Below, in pieces: positions 16,635 through 24,940 of a stretch of DNA of 64,000 nucleotides (position 1 is the stretch's first letter; each line of letters starts with the position of its first letter). Source of the stretch: Bog-473 sp963834405 (GTDB lineage Bacteria > Actinomycetota > Acidimicrobiia > Acidimicrobiales > RAAP-2). The stretch is taken from assembly GCA_963834405.1 (NCBI GenBank), contig CAWIBX010000003.1, forward strand, positions 372,001 through 436,000. Reading direction: 5' to 3'. A program made the position numbers and the translations under genes. Under the pieces are notes generated by a model that ran no database searches, was not told where the DNA came from, and worked only from the letters and a program-made list of their open reading frames with translations.

Positions 16635-16869
16635 CGGAACCGGCTTTGAGCGTGTCGCTCCGGGCTCTTTCGCGCGACTTTTGCGGAGTCTCGAAAACGC
16701 GGCGGAACGATGCTGGTAGGACGCTCGCGGAGACCCCGGCGCGACCGTTCTTGAGTGCCGAAATGACACGTCTGTCGGGTAGAATGGTGTGTCGCATGGA
16801 AGGGCCGAAACAGAGCGTTCGGTGAATTCGATGCGCACCGCGAATCGTTGGTTTTGAAAGGGCGCGCCT

Positions 16870-18834
16870 GTGGCAGTGAAGGTGGACGAGACACCCGGGA
16901 GAGCGGACCCGTCCTACACCGAGGCCGACATCACCATCCTCGAGGGGCTCGAGGCGGTACGGAAGCGCCCCGGCATGTACATCGGGTCGACCGGGCCGAG
17001 CGGCCTGCATCACCTCGTGTGGGAGGTCGTGGACAACTCCGTGGACGAGGCCATGGCGGGCCGGGCCACGAGGATCGACGTCACCCTTCTGGCCGACGGC
17101 GGCGTCCGGGTCAGCGACGACGGTGCCGGCATCCCGGTGGGCCCGCACGCCAAGTACCCCAAGAAGTCGACGGCCGAGATCGTCCTGACAACCCTGCATG
17201 CGGGCGGAAAGTTCGGCGGCAAGGGCTACCAGGTCTCCGGCGGCCTTCACGGCGTCGGGGTGTCGGTCGTCAACGCCCTCTCGACCCGGGTGCTCCTCGA
17301 GATCGACCGCGACGGCAAGCACTGGGAGGCCGAGTTCGAGAAGGGCGGCCGGGTCAAGCGCAAGGTCACGGCCACCGGGCCGGCGCCCAAGGACCGGAGC
17401 ACGGGCGAGCCGCGCACCGGAACCACGGTGACGTTCTGGCCGGACGCGTCCATCTTCGACGAGACGGAGTTCCGGGCCCAGACCATCACCGAGCGCATGC
17501 AGATCATGGCCTTCTTGAACAAGGGCCTCGAGATCCGCTTCACGGACGAGCGCACCGACCCGGTGACCAAGGCGACGTTCAAGTACAACGGCGGCATCGT
17601 CGACTTCGTCAAGCACCTCAACGCGTCCAAGGAGTCGCTGTTCCGCAAGGTGGCGTCCTACGAGCAGTCCGAGGCGGACCAGGAGGTCGAGGTCGCGCTG
17701 CAGTGGAACACCGGCTACCACGAATCGATCCACTCTTTCGCCAACGGCATCTCCACCATCGAGGGCGGCATGCACGTCGAGGGCTTCAGCAAGGCGCTGA
17801 CCAACGTCGTCAACCGCTACGCGCGGTCGCGCAACATCCTGAAGGAGAAGGAGGACAACCTCAAGGGCGAGGACATCCGCGAGGGCCTGACCGCGATCAT
17901 CTCGGTTCGCCTCCGCGACCCCCAGTTCGAAGGCCAGACCAAGGCGAAGCTCGGGAATCAATCCATCCGCTCGCTGACCGAGCGCGCCACGAACCAGAAG
18001 CTGACGGAGTGGCTGGAGGAGAACCCCCGCGAGGCCAGCCAGATCGTGAACAAGTCCATTCAGGCGGCCCGGGCCCGCCTCGCAGCCCAGGGGGCGCGGG
18101 ACCTGACCCGGCGCAAGTCGGCCCTCGACGGTGCCGGCCTGCCCGGCAAGCTGGCCGACTGCTCGTCGCGTGACCCCCGGGAGTCCGAGCTCTTCATCGT
18201 CGAGGGCAACTCGGCCGGCGGCTCGGCCAAGGACGCGCGCAACCCGGTCACCCAGGCCATCCTGCCCATCCGGGGCAAGATCCTGAACGTCGAGCGGGCG
18301 CGCATCGACAAGATGCTCAAGAACCAGGAGATCCAGGCGCTGATCTCCGCCATCGGCGCGGGCCTGGCCGAGGAGTTCGACGTCGCCAAGATCCGCTACC
18401 ACAAGGTGATCCTGCTGGCCGACGCCGACGTCGACGGGAGCCACATCCGCACCCTGCTGCTGACGTTCTTCTTCCGGCAGATGAAGCCGCTCGTCGAGGG
18501 CGGCTACGTCTACGTCGCGCAGCCGCCGCTGTATTCGACGCTGGTGGGCAAGGAGAAGATCTACCTGAAGGACGACGCCGCCAAGGCGGCCTTCCTGGCG
18601 GAGCACCCAGACCACAAGCAGGAGTTCAACCGGCTGAAGGGCCTGGGGGAGATGGACTTCCACGAGCTGCGCGACACGACGATGGACCCGGAGCGGCGGT
18701 CTCTCCTGCAGGTGAACGTGGAGCAGGCGGCACTGGCCGACGAGGTGTGCTCCATCCTCATGGGCGACGACGTCGAGCTGCGCCGCCACTTCATTCAGAC
18801 CAACGCCAAGGACGTCCGGTTCCTCGACATCTGA
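16870..18834 (+). CDS. gyrB: DNA gyrase subunit B
   Basis: 654 residues. GHKL ATPase part: 'VRKRPGMYIGSTGPSGLHHL', 'EVVDNSVDEAM', 'DDGAGIPV', 'GGLHGVGVSVVNALS'. Toprim part: 'EGNSAGGSAKDAR' and 'DADVDGSHIRTLLLTFFFR'. The C-terminus ends in 'NAKDVRFLDI'. GyrB hydrolyses ATP to drive negative supercoiling with GyrA. It starts at GTG 16870 and is followed by gyrA after 57 nt. The protein is of the short actinobacterial type without the proteobacterial insertion. Confidence 0.97.
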   Translation: MAVKVDETPGRADPSYTEADITILEGLEAVRKRPGMYIGSTGPSGLHHLVWEVVDNSVDEAMAGRATRIDVTLLADGGVRVSDDGAGIPVGPHAKYPKKSTAEIVLTTLHAGGKFGGKGYQVSGGLHGVGVSVVNALSTRVLLEIDRDGKHWEAEFEKGGRVKRKVTATGPAPKDRSTGEPRTGTTVTFWPDASIFDETEFRAQTITERMQIMAFLNKGLEIRFTDERTDPVTKATFKYNGGIVDFVKHLNASKESLFRKVASYEQSEADQEVEVALQWNTGYHESIHSFANGISTIEGGMHVEGFSKALTNVVNRYARSRNILKEKEDNLKGEDIREGLTAIISVRLRDPQFEGQTKAKLGNQSIRSLTERATNQKLTEWLEENPREASQIVNKSIQAARARLAAQGARDLTRRKSALDGAGLPGKLADCSSRDPRESELFIVEGNSAGGSAKDARNPVTQAILPIRGKILNVERARIDKMLKNQEIQALISAIGAGLAEEFDVAKIRYHKVILLADADVDGSHIRTLLLTFFFRQMKPLVEGGYVYVAQPPLYSTLVGKEKIYLKDDAAKAAFLAEHPDHKQEFNRLKGLGEMDFHELRDTTMDPERRSLLQVNVEQAALADEVCSILMGDDVELRRHFIQTNAKDVRFLDI

Positions 18835-19040
18835 TCCACCGGACGGGCGACACAACCAGACAACACGGAAGCAGAGAGTGAGCGAGTAGAGATGCCACGC
18901 CAGTCGACACGCGGCAGGGGCCGGGGCGCGGGGGCGCCAAGGGGTCCGGCGGCGGGGGTGAAGCCCCGCCGGTACCGCCCGAGGACGCGGCGGGCGGCGA
19001 ACCCGGAGGCTCCATCGAGCCCATTGAGATCCAGGAGGAG

Positions 19041-21431
19041 ATGGAGCGCTCGTTCCTGGAGTACTCCATGTCGGTCATCGTCGCCCGGGCGCTGCCCGAC
19101 GTGCGGGACGGCCTCAAGCCGGTGCACCGCCGGATCCTCTACTCCATGTTCGACAACGGGCTGCGCCCGGACCGGCCGCACAACAAGTGCGCCAAGGTCG
19201 TGGGCGAGGTCATGGGGACGTACCACCCGCACGGCGACTCGGCGATCTACGAGGCGCTGGCGCGGATGGTGCAGGAGTTCTCGCTGCGCTACCCGCTCAT
19301 AGACGGGCACGGGAGCTTCGGCGGGCGCGGGCCCGACGACGGCGCGGCGGCGATGCGCTACACGGAGTGCCGCCTGGCCCCGCTGGCGCTCGAGCTCATG
19401 GCCGACATCGACGAGGAGACCGTCGACATGGTGGCCAACTACGACGGCTCGGCGGTCGAGCCGGTGGTGCTGCCGGCGCGTTTCCCCAACCTGTTGGTGA
19501 ACGGGTCGCAGGGCATCGCCGTCGGCATGGCGACCAACGTGCCGCCGCACAACATGGGCGAGGTCATAGACGCCGCCATCCACGTGCTGCACCACCCCGA
19601 AGCCACGCCGGACGAGCTCATGGAGTTCGTCAAGGGCCCGGACTTCCCGACCGGGGCGCTCATCCTGGGGCGCCAGGGGATCCTCGACGCCTACCGGACG
19701 GGGCGGGGCTCCATAAAGATGCGCGCGGTCGCCGAGATAGAGGAGGGCCGCGTCGGCGAGCGCATCGTCGTCACCGAGCTGCCGTACCAGACCTCGGTCG
19801 AGGTGATTGAGCAGAAGATCAGCGACCTGGTGAAGGCGGGGGAGCTCGACGGCATCTCGGGCGTGCTGAACGCGTCGGCCAACCAGCAGCCGCGGCTGAT
19901 CATCGAGCTCAAGCGCGACGCCAACGCCAACGTCGTCCTCAACAACCTCTTCAAGTCGACGCCGCTGCAGACGAGTTTCGGCGTGAACCTGCTGGCGCTG
20001 GTCGACGGCGTGCCCCGCACCCTCAACCTGGCGCAGGCCCTGTCGTATTACGTCGACCACCAGATAGAGGTCATCCGCCGGCGCTCGGAGTTCCGCCTGG
20101 AGAAGGCGCGCAACCGGGCCCACATCGTCGAGGGTCTGCTGCGGGCCATCGACATGCTCGACGCCGTCATCGCCACCATCCGGGCGTCGGCCGACCGGCC
20201 CGAGGCCCGCACCGCGCTGATGGCGGAGCCCTTCTCGTTCACCGAGGTCCAGGCGACGCACATCCTGGACATGACGCTCGGCCGCCTGACCCGTTTGGGG
20301 CGCACCGAGCTGGAGGAGGAGATGGCCCAGCTGCGCGAGACCATCGCCGAGCTCGAGGCGATCCTCTCCGACGACGGCAAGCTGCGCGGCGTCATCGAGA
20401 CCGAGATGACCGCCATCCGGGACAAGCACTCGAACGACCGGCGCAGCGTCATCACCCACGACCCGGGCGAGATGGGCGTGGAGGACCTGATCGACGACGA
20501 GGAGATCGTCGTCACCATGACGCGGGCGGGGTACATCAAGTCGGTGGCCGCCGCCGCGTTCCGGGTGCAGGGCCGCGGGGGCCGGGGCGTCCAGGGCGCC
20601 CGCCTGAAGGAGGAGGACCTGGTGAGCCAGGTCGTCCACACCACGAGCCACACCTACCTGCTGCTGTTCTCCAACCGGGGCAAGGTGTACCGGCTGCGTG
20701 GCCACGAGATCCCGATGAAGGAACGCACGGCGCGGGGGACGGCGGCCGTGAACCTGGTCCCGCTCGCACCCGGGGAGTCGATCACCGCGATCATCGCGAC
20801 GCGCGAGTTCTCGCCCGACCAGTTCCTGGTGTTCGCCACGGCGCAGGGCCAGGTCAAGAAGACGGCCATGAGCGAGTACGACAAGTCACGCCGCGAGGGC
20901 TTCATCGCCATCAACCTGCGTCCGGGCGACGAGCTCGTGCGCGTGGTGGCGACCTCGGGCGACGACGACCTCTTCGAGGTCACGCGCAACGGCATGACCA
21001 TCCGCTTCAACGAGCAGGACGTGCGGGCCATGGGCCGCGACGCGGCGGGCGTGCGGGGCATCCGGCTGCGCGAGGGCGACGTCGTCGTGTCGTGCGACGT
21101 CGCCGAGGACGACACCGACATCCTGATCGTGACGGACGCCGGCTACGGCAAGCGCACCAAGCTCGAGCGCTTCAATCGCCAGGCGCGGGGCGGCCAGGGC
21201 GTGCGGGGCATCCGCCTGACGGGCGCCCGGGGCCGGGTGGTGGCGGCCTTCATGATCGGACTCGACGAGGAGATCCTCCTCGTCTCCTCCGGCGGCGTGG
21301 TGATCCGCACCCAGGCCCGGGAGATCGCCTCGCAGGGCCGGGACGCCACGGGGGTCCGGGTCATGAACCTCGACGCGGGCCAGTCGGTGGCGGCGGTGGC
21401 CCGGGTGTCGGCGGAGGCCGAGGAGGGCTGA
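19041..21431 (+). CDS. gyrA: DNA gyrase subunit A (5' end probably frameshifted)
   Basis: From ATG 19041 the protein (796 residues) begins MERSFLEYSMSVIVARALPD. The catalytic tyrosine is in 'AAMRYTECRL' (Tyr 107 here), the GyrA-box is 'QGRGGRG', and the quinolone-region stretch is 'HPHGDSAIYEALARM' (Glu where most GyrAs have Asp). The conserved N-terminal residues IEPIEIQEE are encoded just upstream in the same frame, but that frame has no ATG, GTG or TTG before a TGA at 18879. A good start (ATG 18892 after GAGCGAGTAGAG) lies one frame off; a single added base in the G-rich stretch 18913-18960 would join them. So the true protein is probably about 846 residues and the sequence carries an indel or error. 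Confidence 0.93.
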   Translation: MERSFLEYSMSVIVARALPDVRDGLKPVHRRILYSMFDNGLRPDRPHNKCAKVVGEVMGTYHPHGDSAIYEALARMVQEFSLRYPLIDGHGSFGGRGPDDGAAAMRYTECRLAPLALELMADIDEETVDMVANYDGSAVEPVVLPARFPNLLVNGSQGIAVGMATNVPPHNMGEVIDAAIHVLHHPEATPDELMEFVKGPDFPTGALILGRQGILDAYRTGRGSIKMRAVAEIEEGRVGERIVVTELPYQTSVEVIEQKISDLVKAGELDGISGVLNASANQQPRLIIELKRDANANVVLNNLFKSTPLQTSFGVNLLALVDGVPRTLNLAQALSYYVDHQIEVIRRRSEFRLEKARNRAHIVEGLLRAIDMLDAVIATIRASADRPEARTALMAEPFSFTEVQATHILDMTLGRLTRLGRTELEEEMAQLRETIAELEAILSDDGKLRGVIETEMTAIRDKHSNDRRSVITHDPGEMGVEDLIDDEEIVVTMTRAGYIKSVAAAAFRVQGRGGRGVQGARLKEEDLVSQVVHTTSHTYLLLFSNRGKVYRLRGHEIPMKERTARGTAAVNLVPLAPGESITAIIATREFSPDQFLVFATAQGQVKKTAMSEYDKSRREGFIAINLRPGDELVRVVATSGDDDLFEVTRNGMTIRFNEQDVRAMGRDAAGVRGIRLREGDVVVSCDVAEDDTDILIVTDAGYGKRTKLERFNRQARGGQGVRGIRLTGARGRVVAAFMIGLDEEILLVSSGGVVIRTQAREIASQGRDATGVRVMNLDAGQSVAAVARVSAEAEEG

Positions 21432-21450
21432 CCGCTCAGAAGCGGCGGTC

Positions 21451-22170
21451 TCAGAAGATCGTGAACGAGGTGAGGGGCCAGACCCGCAGCGCGACCTTGC
21501 CGACGATCAGCGACTTGGGGATCGGCCCCCAGTAGCGGCTGTCGCAGGAGTCGGTGCGGTTGTCGCCCATGACGAAGTAGTCGTTGGCCGGGACCCGGTA
21601 GGGGCGCACGAGGTCGTAGGAGTGGCCGACCGGCCCCGCCGTCGTGACGCCCTGCTCGGAGGTGGGGAGCCAGCTCTCATCGAGCCGCTTGCCGTCGACG
21701 TAGACGTAGCCGCCCGAGAGCGACATCATGTCGCCGGGCAGGCCGATGACGCGCTTGACGAGGTCGTTGACCTGGGGCCCGCCGCAGTCCTCGGCCGGTG
21801 GCCGCCCGAACACGACGATGTCGCCGCGGTGCACCGAGTGCAGGTCGTAGCTCAGCTTGTCCACCAGGATGCGGTCCCCGATCTGCAGGGTCGGTTCCAT
21901 GGAGCCGGAGGGGATGTAGAAGGTCTGCACGACGAAGGTGTGCAGCAGCACCGCGACCAGGACGGCGACCACGACCACGATGGCCACCTCGCGCAGCCAG
22001 TGCGACGGGCGCGCCGGCGGCTCGAGGGGGGGCTGGTCGTCGAAGGCGACGGGATCGCCGGGCGGACCGCCGGACGGCGGGTCAGCCGGGGGCGGTAGCG
22101 GATCGCTCGGGGAGGCGCCCCCGGCGGGCTCGTCGACGACGAGCGCCGGCTCGTTGGATTCGGGGCTCAC
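21451..22170 (-). CDS. lepB: Signal peptidase I
   Basis: 239 residues. A Pro/Gly/Asp-rich cytoplasmic tail of about 58 residues precedes one membrane segment (62-81). The catalytic serine box is 'YIPSGSMEPTLQIGD' (Ser 90), the catalytic lysine 'DLVKRVIGLPGD' (Lys 139), and box E is 'VMGDNRTDSCDSRYWG'. It cleaves signal peptides of exported proteins at the outer face of the membrane. It converges on gyrA, 20 nt away, and is not linked to rplS as it is in many actinobacteria. Confidence 0.94.
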   Translation of the reverse strand: MSPESNEPALVVDEPAGGASPSDPLPPPADPPSGGPPGDPVAFDDQPPLEPPARPSHWLREVAIVVVVAVLVAVLLHTFVVQTFYIPSGSMEPTLQIGDRILVDKLSYDLHSVHRGDIVVFGRPPAEDCGGPQVNDLVKRVIGLPGDMMSLSGGYVYVDGKRLDESWLPTSEQGVTTAGPVGHSYDLVRPYRVPANDYFVMGDNRTDSCDSRYWGPIPKSLIVGKVALRVWPLTSFTIF

Positions 22171-22247
22171 CGACCGGACAGGCTAGACGGCCCCGCCGGA
22201 GCCCTGATCGCGGGCTCCGGGCCCTGGCCCTACTTTGTTTCCGGTCC

Positions 22248-23990
22248 TTACGTCGCCGACGCCCGCGCCGGCACCACGGACTCGGTGTCCCTGCCGGACC
22301 GCAGCACGGTGCCGGGCAGCGCACCGGTGGCGGCACCATCGCACACGGTCTCGATGCCGTTGACGAGCACGCGCACCACGCCGTGCGAGCCCGCGTAGAG
22401 CCGCGGCGTGTCGCCCGGCAGGTCGTGCACCAGGCGCGCCGGCTCCGAACCCACCACTTCGGGGTCGAACACGAACAGGTCGGCCGCGTAGCCCTCCCGC
22501 ACGAGGCCGCGTCCGCGCAGCCCGAAGAGCCGGGCCGGCTGCGCCGTGATCATGTGGACGGCCTGCTCCAGGGGCACGAGCTTGCGGCCCCGCAGGCAGT
22601 CGCCGAGGAACGCCGTCGGGTAACTGGACCCACACATCCGGTCCAAGTGGGCGCCGGCGTCGGACCCGCCGATCATGGCGCGCGGGTCGCTCCAGATCGC
22701 GGCGCGCATGGACCAGGTGCCTTCGTCGCCGTCGTCGGTGTTCGGCCACAACACGGTGCGCAGGCCGTCGGCCAGCACGATGTCGAGCAGGGTGTCGAAC
22801 GGCGCAGTGCCTCGTTCGGCCGCGATGTCGGCCACGCTGCGGAACGCGCAGCCCTCGTTGGCCGGCGCGTAGGTGTCGCCGATGACGTAGGTGCCCCAGT
22901 GCGACAGCCCGCGGAAGACGCCGGCCTCCTTGCTACGGGCGCGTTCGTCCAGCAGGGTGCGCACCGAGGGGTCGGCGAGCTTGGCCATGCGCTCCGCCTC
23001 CGGGAGCCCCATCACCTCGCCCCAGCCCGGAATGAGGAACAAGGCGCAGTGGGTGCGGAAGCTCATGTTCATGGGGACGAGCGTGGGCATGGTGAGCGCG
23101 ACGATCCGCCCACCCGCCGCGGCGGCCGCGGAGGACGCGGAGAGCTGGTGCTCGATCCGCTCCGCCGACCGGGCATCGACGGTCAGGACGTTCCAATTGA
23201 GGGGCCGCTGCGCCGCCACGCTCATCGCTGTCATCAGGTCGATCTCGTCGTCGCTGAACGAATCGAGGCAGCCGTTGGTGATGTACTCGAGCGTCGTCCC
23301 CTCGTGGGCCGCCACCTCCTCGCAGAAGGCGAGCATCTCGCGGCGGTCGGCGTAACGCGAACTGATCGGCCGCCCCTCCCCGTCGGAGTGGGTGCGCGAC
23401 TGCGAGGAGGAGAAGCCGAGCCCGCCCGCCTCGAGCGACGTGGCGAGGAGGACGCGCATGGCGGCGATCTCCTCCTCGGTGGCCACCTCCTCGGCCCGGG
23501 CCGCCCCCATCACCTTGCGCCGGAGCGCGCAGTGGCCGACCAGGAAGCCGGCGTTCACGCCGAGATTCCCGTCGAGCGCGGCGAGATACTCCCCGAAGCT
23601 CGACCAGCTCCACGGGACTCCCTGCTCGAGCGCGGCGAGCGGCATGCCCTCGACCTTGGCCATCATCCGGCGGATGTAGTCGGCGTCCTCGGCGTTGAGC
23701 GGTGCGAGCGTGAACCCGCAGTTCCCGCCGATGACGGAGGTCACGCCGTGGATGTTCGACGGCGACGCCGTCGGGTCCCAGAAGAGCTGCGCGTCGTAGT
23801 GGGTGTGCGGGTCGACGACGCCGGGCGCGACCACGAGGCCCGTGGCATCGAGCTCCTGGGCCGCCGGCTCGTCGAGCGCGCCCGTGCCGACGATGCGGCC
23901 GTCCCTGATCCCGACGTCGGCCACCCGGCCCGGACCGCCGGAGCCGTCGACCACGGTGCCGGATCTGATGACGTAGTCGAGCATGGCCAC
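22248..23990 (-). CDS. N-acyl-D-amino-acid deacylase (amidohydrolase family 3)
   Basis: 580 residues. The metal-dependent hydrolase fold shows 'VVAPGVVDPHTHYDAQLFWDP' (the HxH metal pair, given here in two parts: PGVVDPHTHYD and AQLFWDP), 'GGNCGFTLAP', and the C-terminal aspartate in 'MIGGSDAGAHLDRMCG'. The closing 'VREGYAADLFVFDPE' is typical of N-acyl-D-amino-acid deacylases and D-aminoacylases, which release D-amino acids or act on related amides. The start MAMLDYVIRSGTVVDG is well placed. Substrate cannot be told from sequence. It stands alone on the minus strand. Confidence 0.85.
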   Translation of the reverse strand: MAMLDYVIRSGTVVDGSGGPGRVADVGIRDGRIVGTGALDEPAAQELDATGLVVAPGVVDPHTHYDAQLFWDPTASPSNIHGVTSVIGGNCGFTLAPLNAEDADYIRRMMAKVEGMPLAALEQGVPWSWSSFGEYLAALDGNLGVNAGFLVGHCALRRKVMGAARAEEVATEEEIAAMRVLLATSLEAGGLGFSSSQSRTHSDGEGRPISSRYADRREMLAFCEEVAAHEGTTLEYITNGCLDSFSDDEIDLMTAMSVAAQRPLNWNVLTVDARSAERIEHQLSASSAAAAAGGRIVALTMPTLVPMNMSFRTHCALFLIPGWGEVMGLPEAERMAKLADPSVRTLLDERARSKEAGVFRGLSHWGTYVIGDTYAPANEGCAFRSVADIAAERGTAPFDTLLDIVLADGLRTVLWPNTDDGDEGTWSMRAAIWSDPRAMIGGSDAGAHLDRMCGSSYPTAFLGDCLRGRKLVPLEQAVHMITAQPARLFGLRGRGLVREGYAADLFVFDPEVVGSEPARLVHDLPGDTPRLYAGSHGVVRVLVNGIETVCDGAATGALPGTVLRSGRDTESVVPARASAT

Positions 23991-24116
23991 GGGACCTTTC
24001 GGGGAGCCGGGCGGCCGCGGCGCCGGGGGGCGACGCGGCCGGTGGACGGAATCTGACGACCCGTCAGCTTAGGGCAGGCCGGTCCGCCGGCCGCCCGGGA
24101 CGGGGCGGGGCGGTCA

Positions 24117-24152
24117 GGACAGGCGGGACAGGCAGGACAGGCGGGACAGGCG
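24117..24152. repeat. Four tandem copies of a 9-bp unit
   Basis: Unit GGACAGGCG, with one copy ending A. The array lies between two minus-strand genes, downstream of the small ORF at 24178-24378. No coding function is apparent; it could be slippage-prone. Confidence 0.85.
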
Positions 24153-24177
24153 GCGGGCGCTGGGGACCCCGGGAGTC

Positions 24178-24378
24178 TCAGCCCAGCAGGTCCTCGGTCG
24201 TCACCGTTCCGTCCTCGTTCCGGCGGACGATGGCGGCCCGGATCTTGTGCAGCCGTGGCTCGACGGCCTCCTGCCGGTGGCCCAGGCCGGCGAGCTGCTC
24301 CTCCATGCTGTGGATGACCCGCGCGACGTCGTCACGCGACGACAGGTCGATCTGCGCCATCTCCTGGTGGGCCGACAT
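24178..24378 (-). pseudogene. Small hypothetical ORF, probably the 3' end of a broken gene
   Basis: 66 residues from ATG 24378, helical and charged ('SRDDVARVIHSMEEQLAGLG', then 'LHKIRAAIVRR'). The same frame continues upstream as EIFARSDQL to a TGA at 24406-24408, and beyond it stays open for about 200 nt with protein-like content ('VLSADVGILRHRL', 'SLVDDLSQAMSARPWGKG'). This looks like one longer gene cut by a nonsense codon (TGG or CGA to TGA would do it), perhaps also frameshifted near 24570. I do not recognise the family. It may equally be a genuine short gene. Confidence 0.4.
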
Positions 24379-24940
24379 CAGCTGGTCGGAGCGGGCGAAG
24401 ATCTCTCAGTCCGCCTGCGAGGGACCCTCGGTGCCGCAGGGCGCGGACCATCCCTTGCCCCAGGGGCGAGCCGACATGGCCTGCGACAGGTCGTCGACGA
24501 GGGAGGGACCCGTGTCGGGACTGGACGACAGGCGATGGCGCAGGATCCCGACGTCGGCCGACAGCACGGTGCGGGTGGAAGGCAGGCCTCTCGGGGTCCT
24601 CGTCGTCGCCGTACGTCTGGGCCTGCACCGACACCCGGTTGCGTTCCTCTTCTTCCCCCCGAACGATCATCGTCTGCTCCAAGGCCGAGCCGCCCCTCGA
24701 CACCTGCACTGTGGCGCAGAGGAGGGCCCGGGCGTAAGAGCAGGACGTCACAGTCGGGTGCGGAGCCCGAAAATGCCTGGCGACCAGGGAAGTCTTCTGG
24801 GCCCTGTGGACAACCGATCCCTGCCTGCGAAACCCCGGTGTCGACGCGCGTTTTCCCCAAGTCGTCCACAGCCTGTGCCCGAAGCCGTCCCCACGTGGGA
24901 CTCTTCCGCGGGGAGGCCGCCGCGTGCTTTGCTCTCACAC
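24379..24940. other. 562-nt stretch with gene remnant and DnaA-box-like sites
   Basis: No intact gene. The part to about 24600 appears to be upstream remnant of the broken minus-strand gene. The part from 24770 to 24940 is the dcd upstream region and contains two DnaA-box-like sites. Confidence 0.5.
24805..24870. promoter_or_regulatory. Two DnaA-box-like sites upstream of dcd
   Basis: TGTGGACAA at 24805-24813 (complement TTGTCCACA, the actinobacterial form) and TCGTCCACA at 24862-24870, in opposite orientation, 71 nt before the dcd start. The second equals a 9-mer found in oriC. They suggest DnaA control of a nucleotide-pool gene. Confidence 0.4.

Noticed and set aside
16752..16795. A TTGAGT ... 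TAGAAT promoter before gyrB
   Set aside because: Spacing between the hexamers is well over 20 nt; no reliable promoter can be called.
15883..18855. A 990-codon open frame antisense to recF and gyrB
   Set aside because: It mirrors the codon structure of gyrB; composition is Val/Asp/Arg/Leu-rich without motifs, typical of antisense frames in GC-rich DNA.
24230..24940. Upstream extension of the dcd frame (237 codons)
   Set aside because: Composition is unlike the enzyme (Ser/Arg/Cys-rich) and crosses a minus-strand remnant; GTG 24941 fits the family start.
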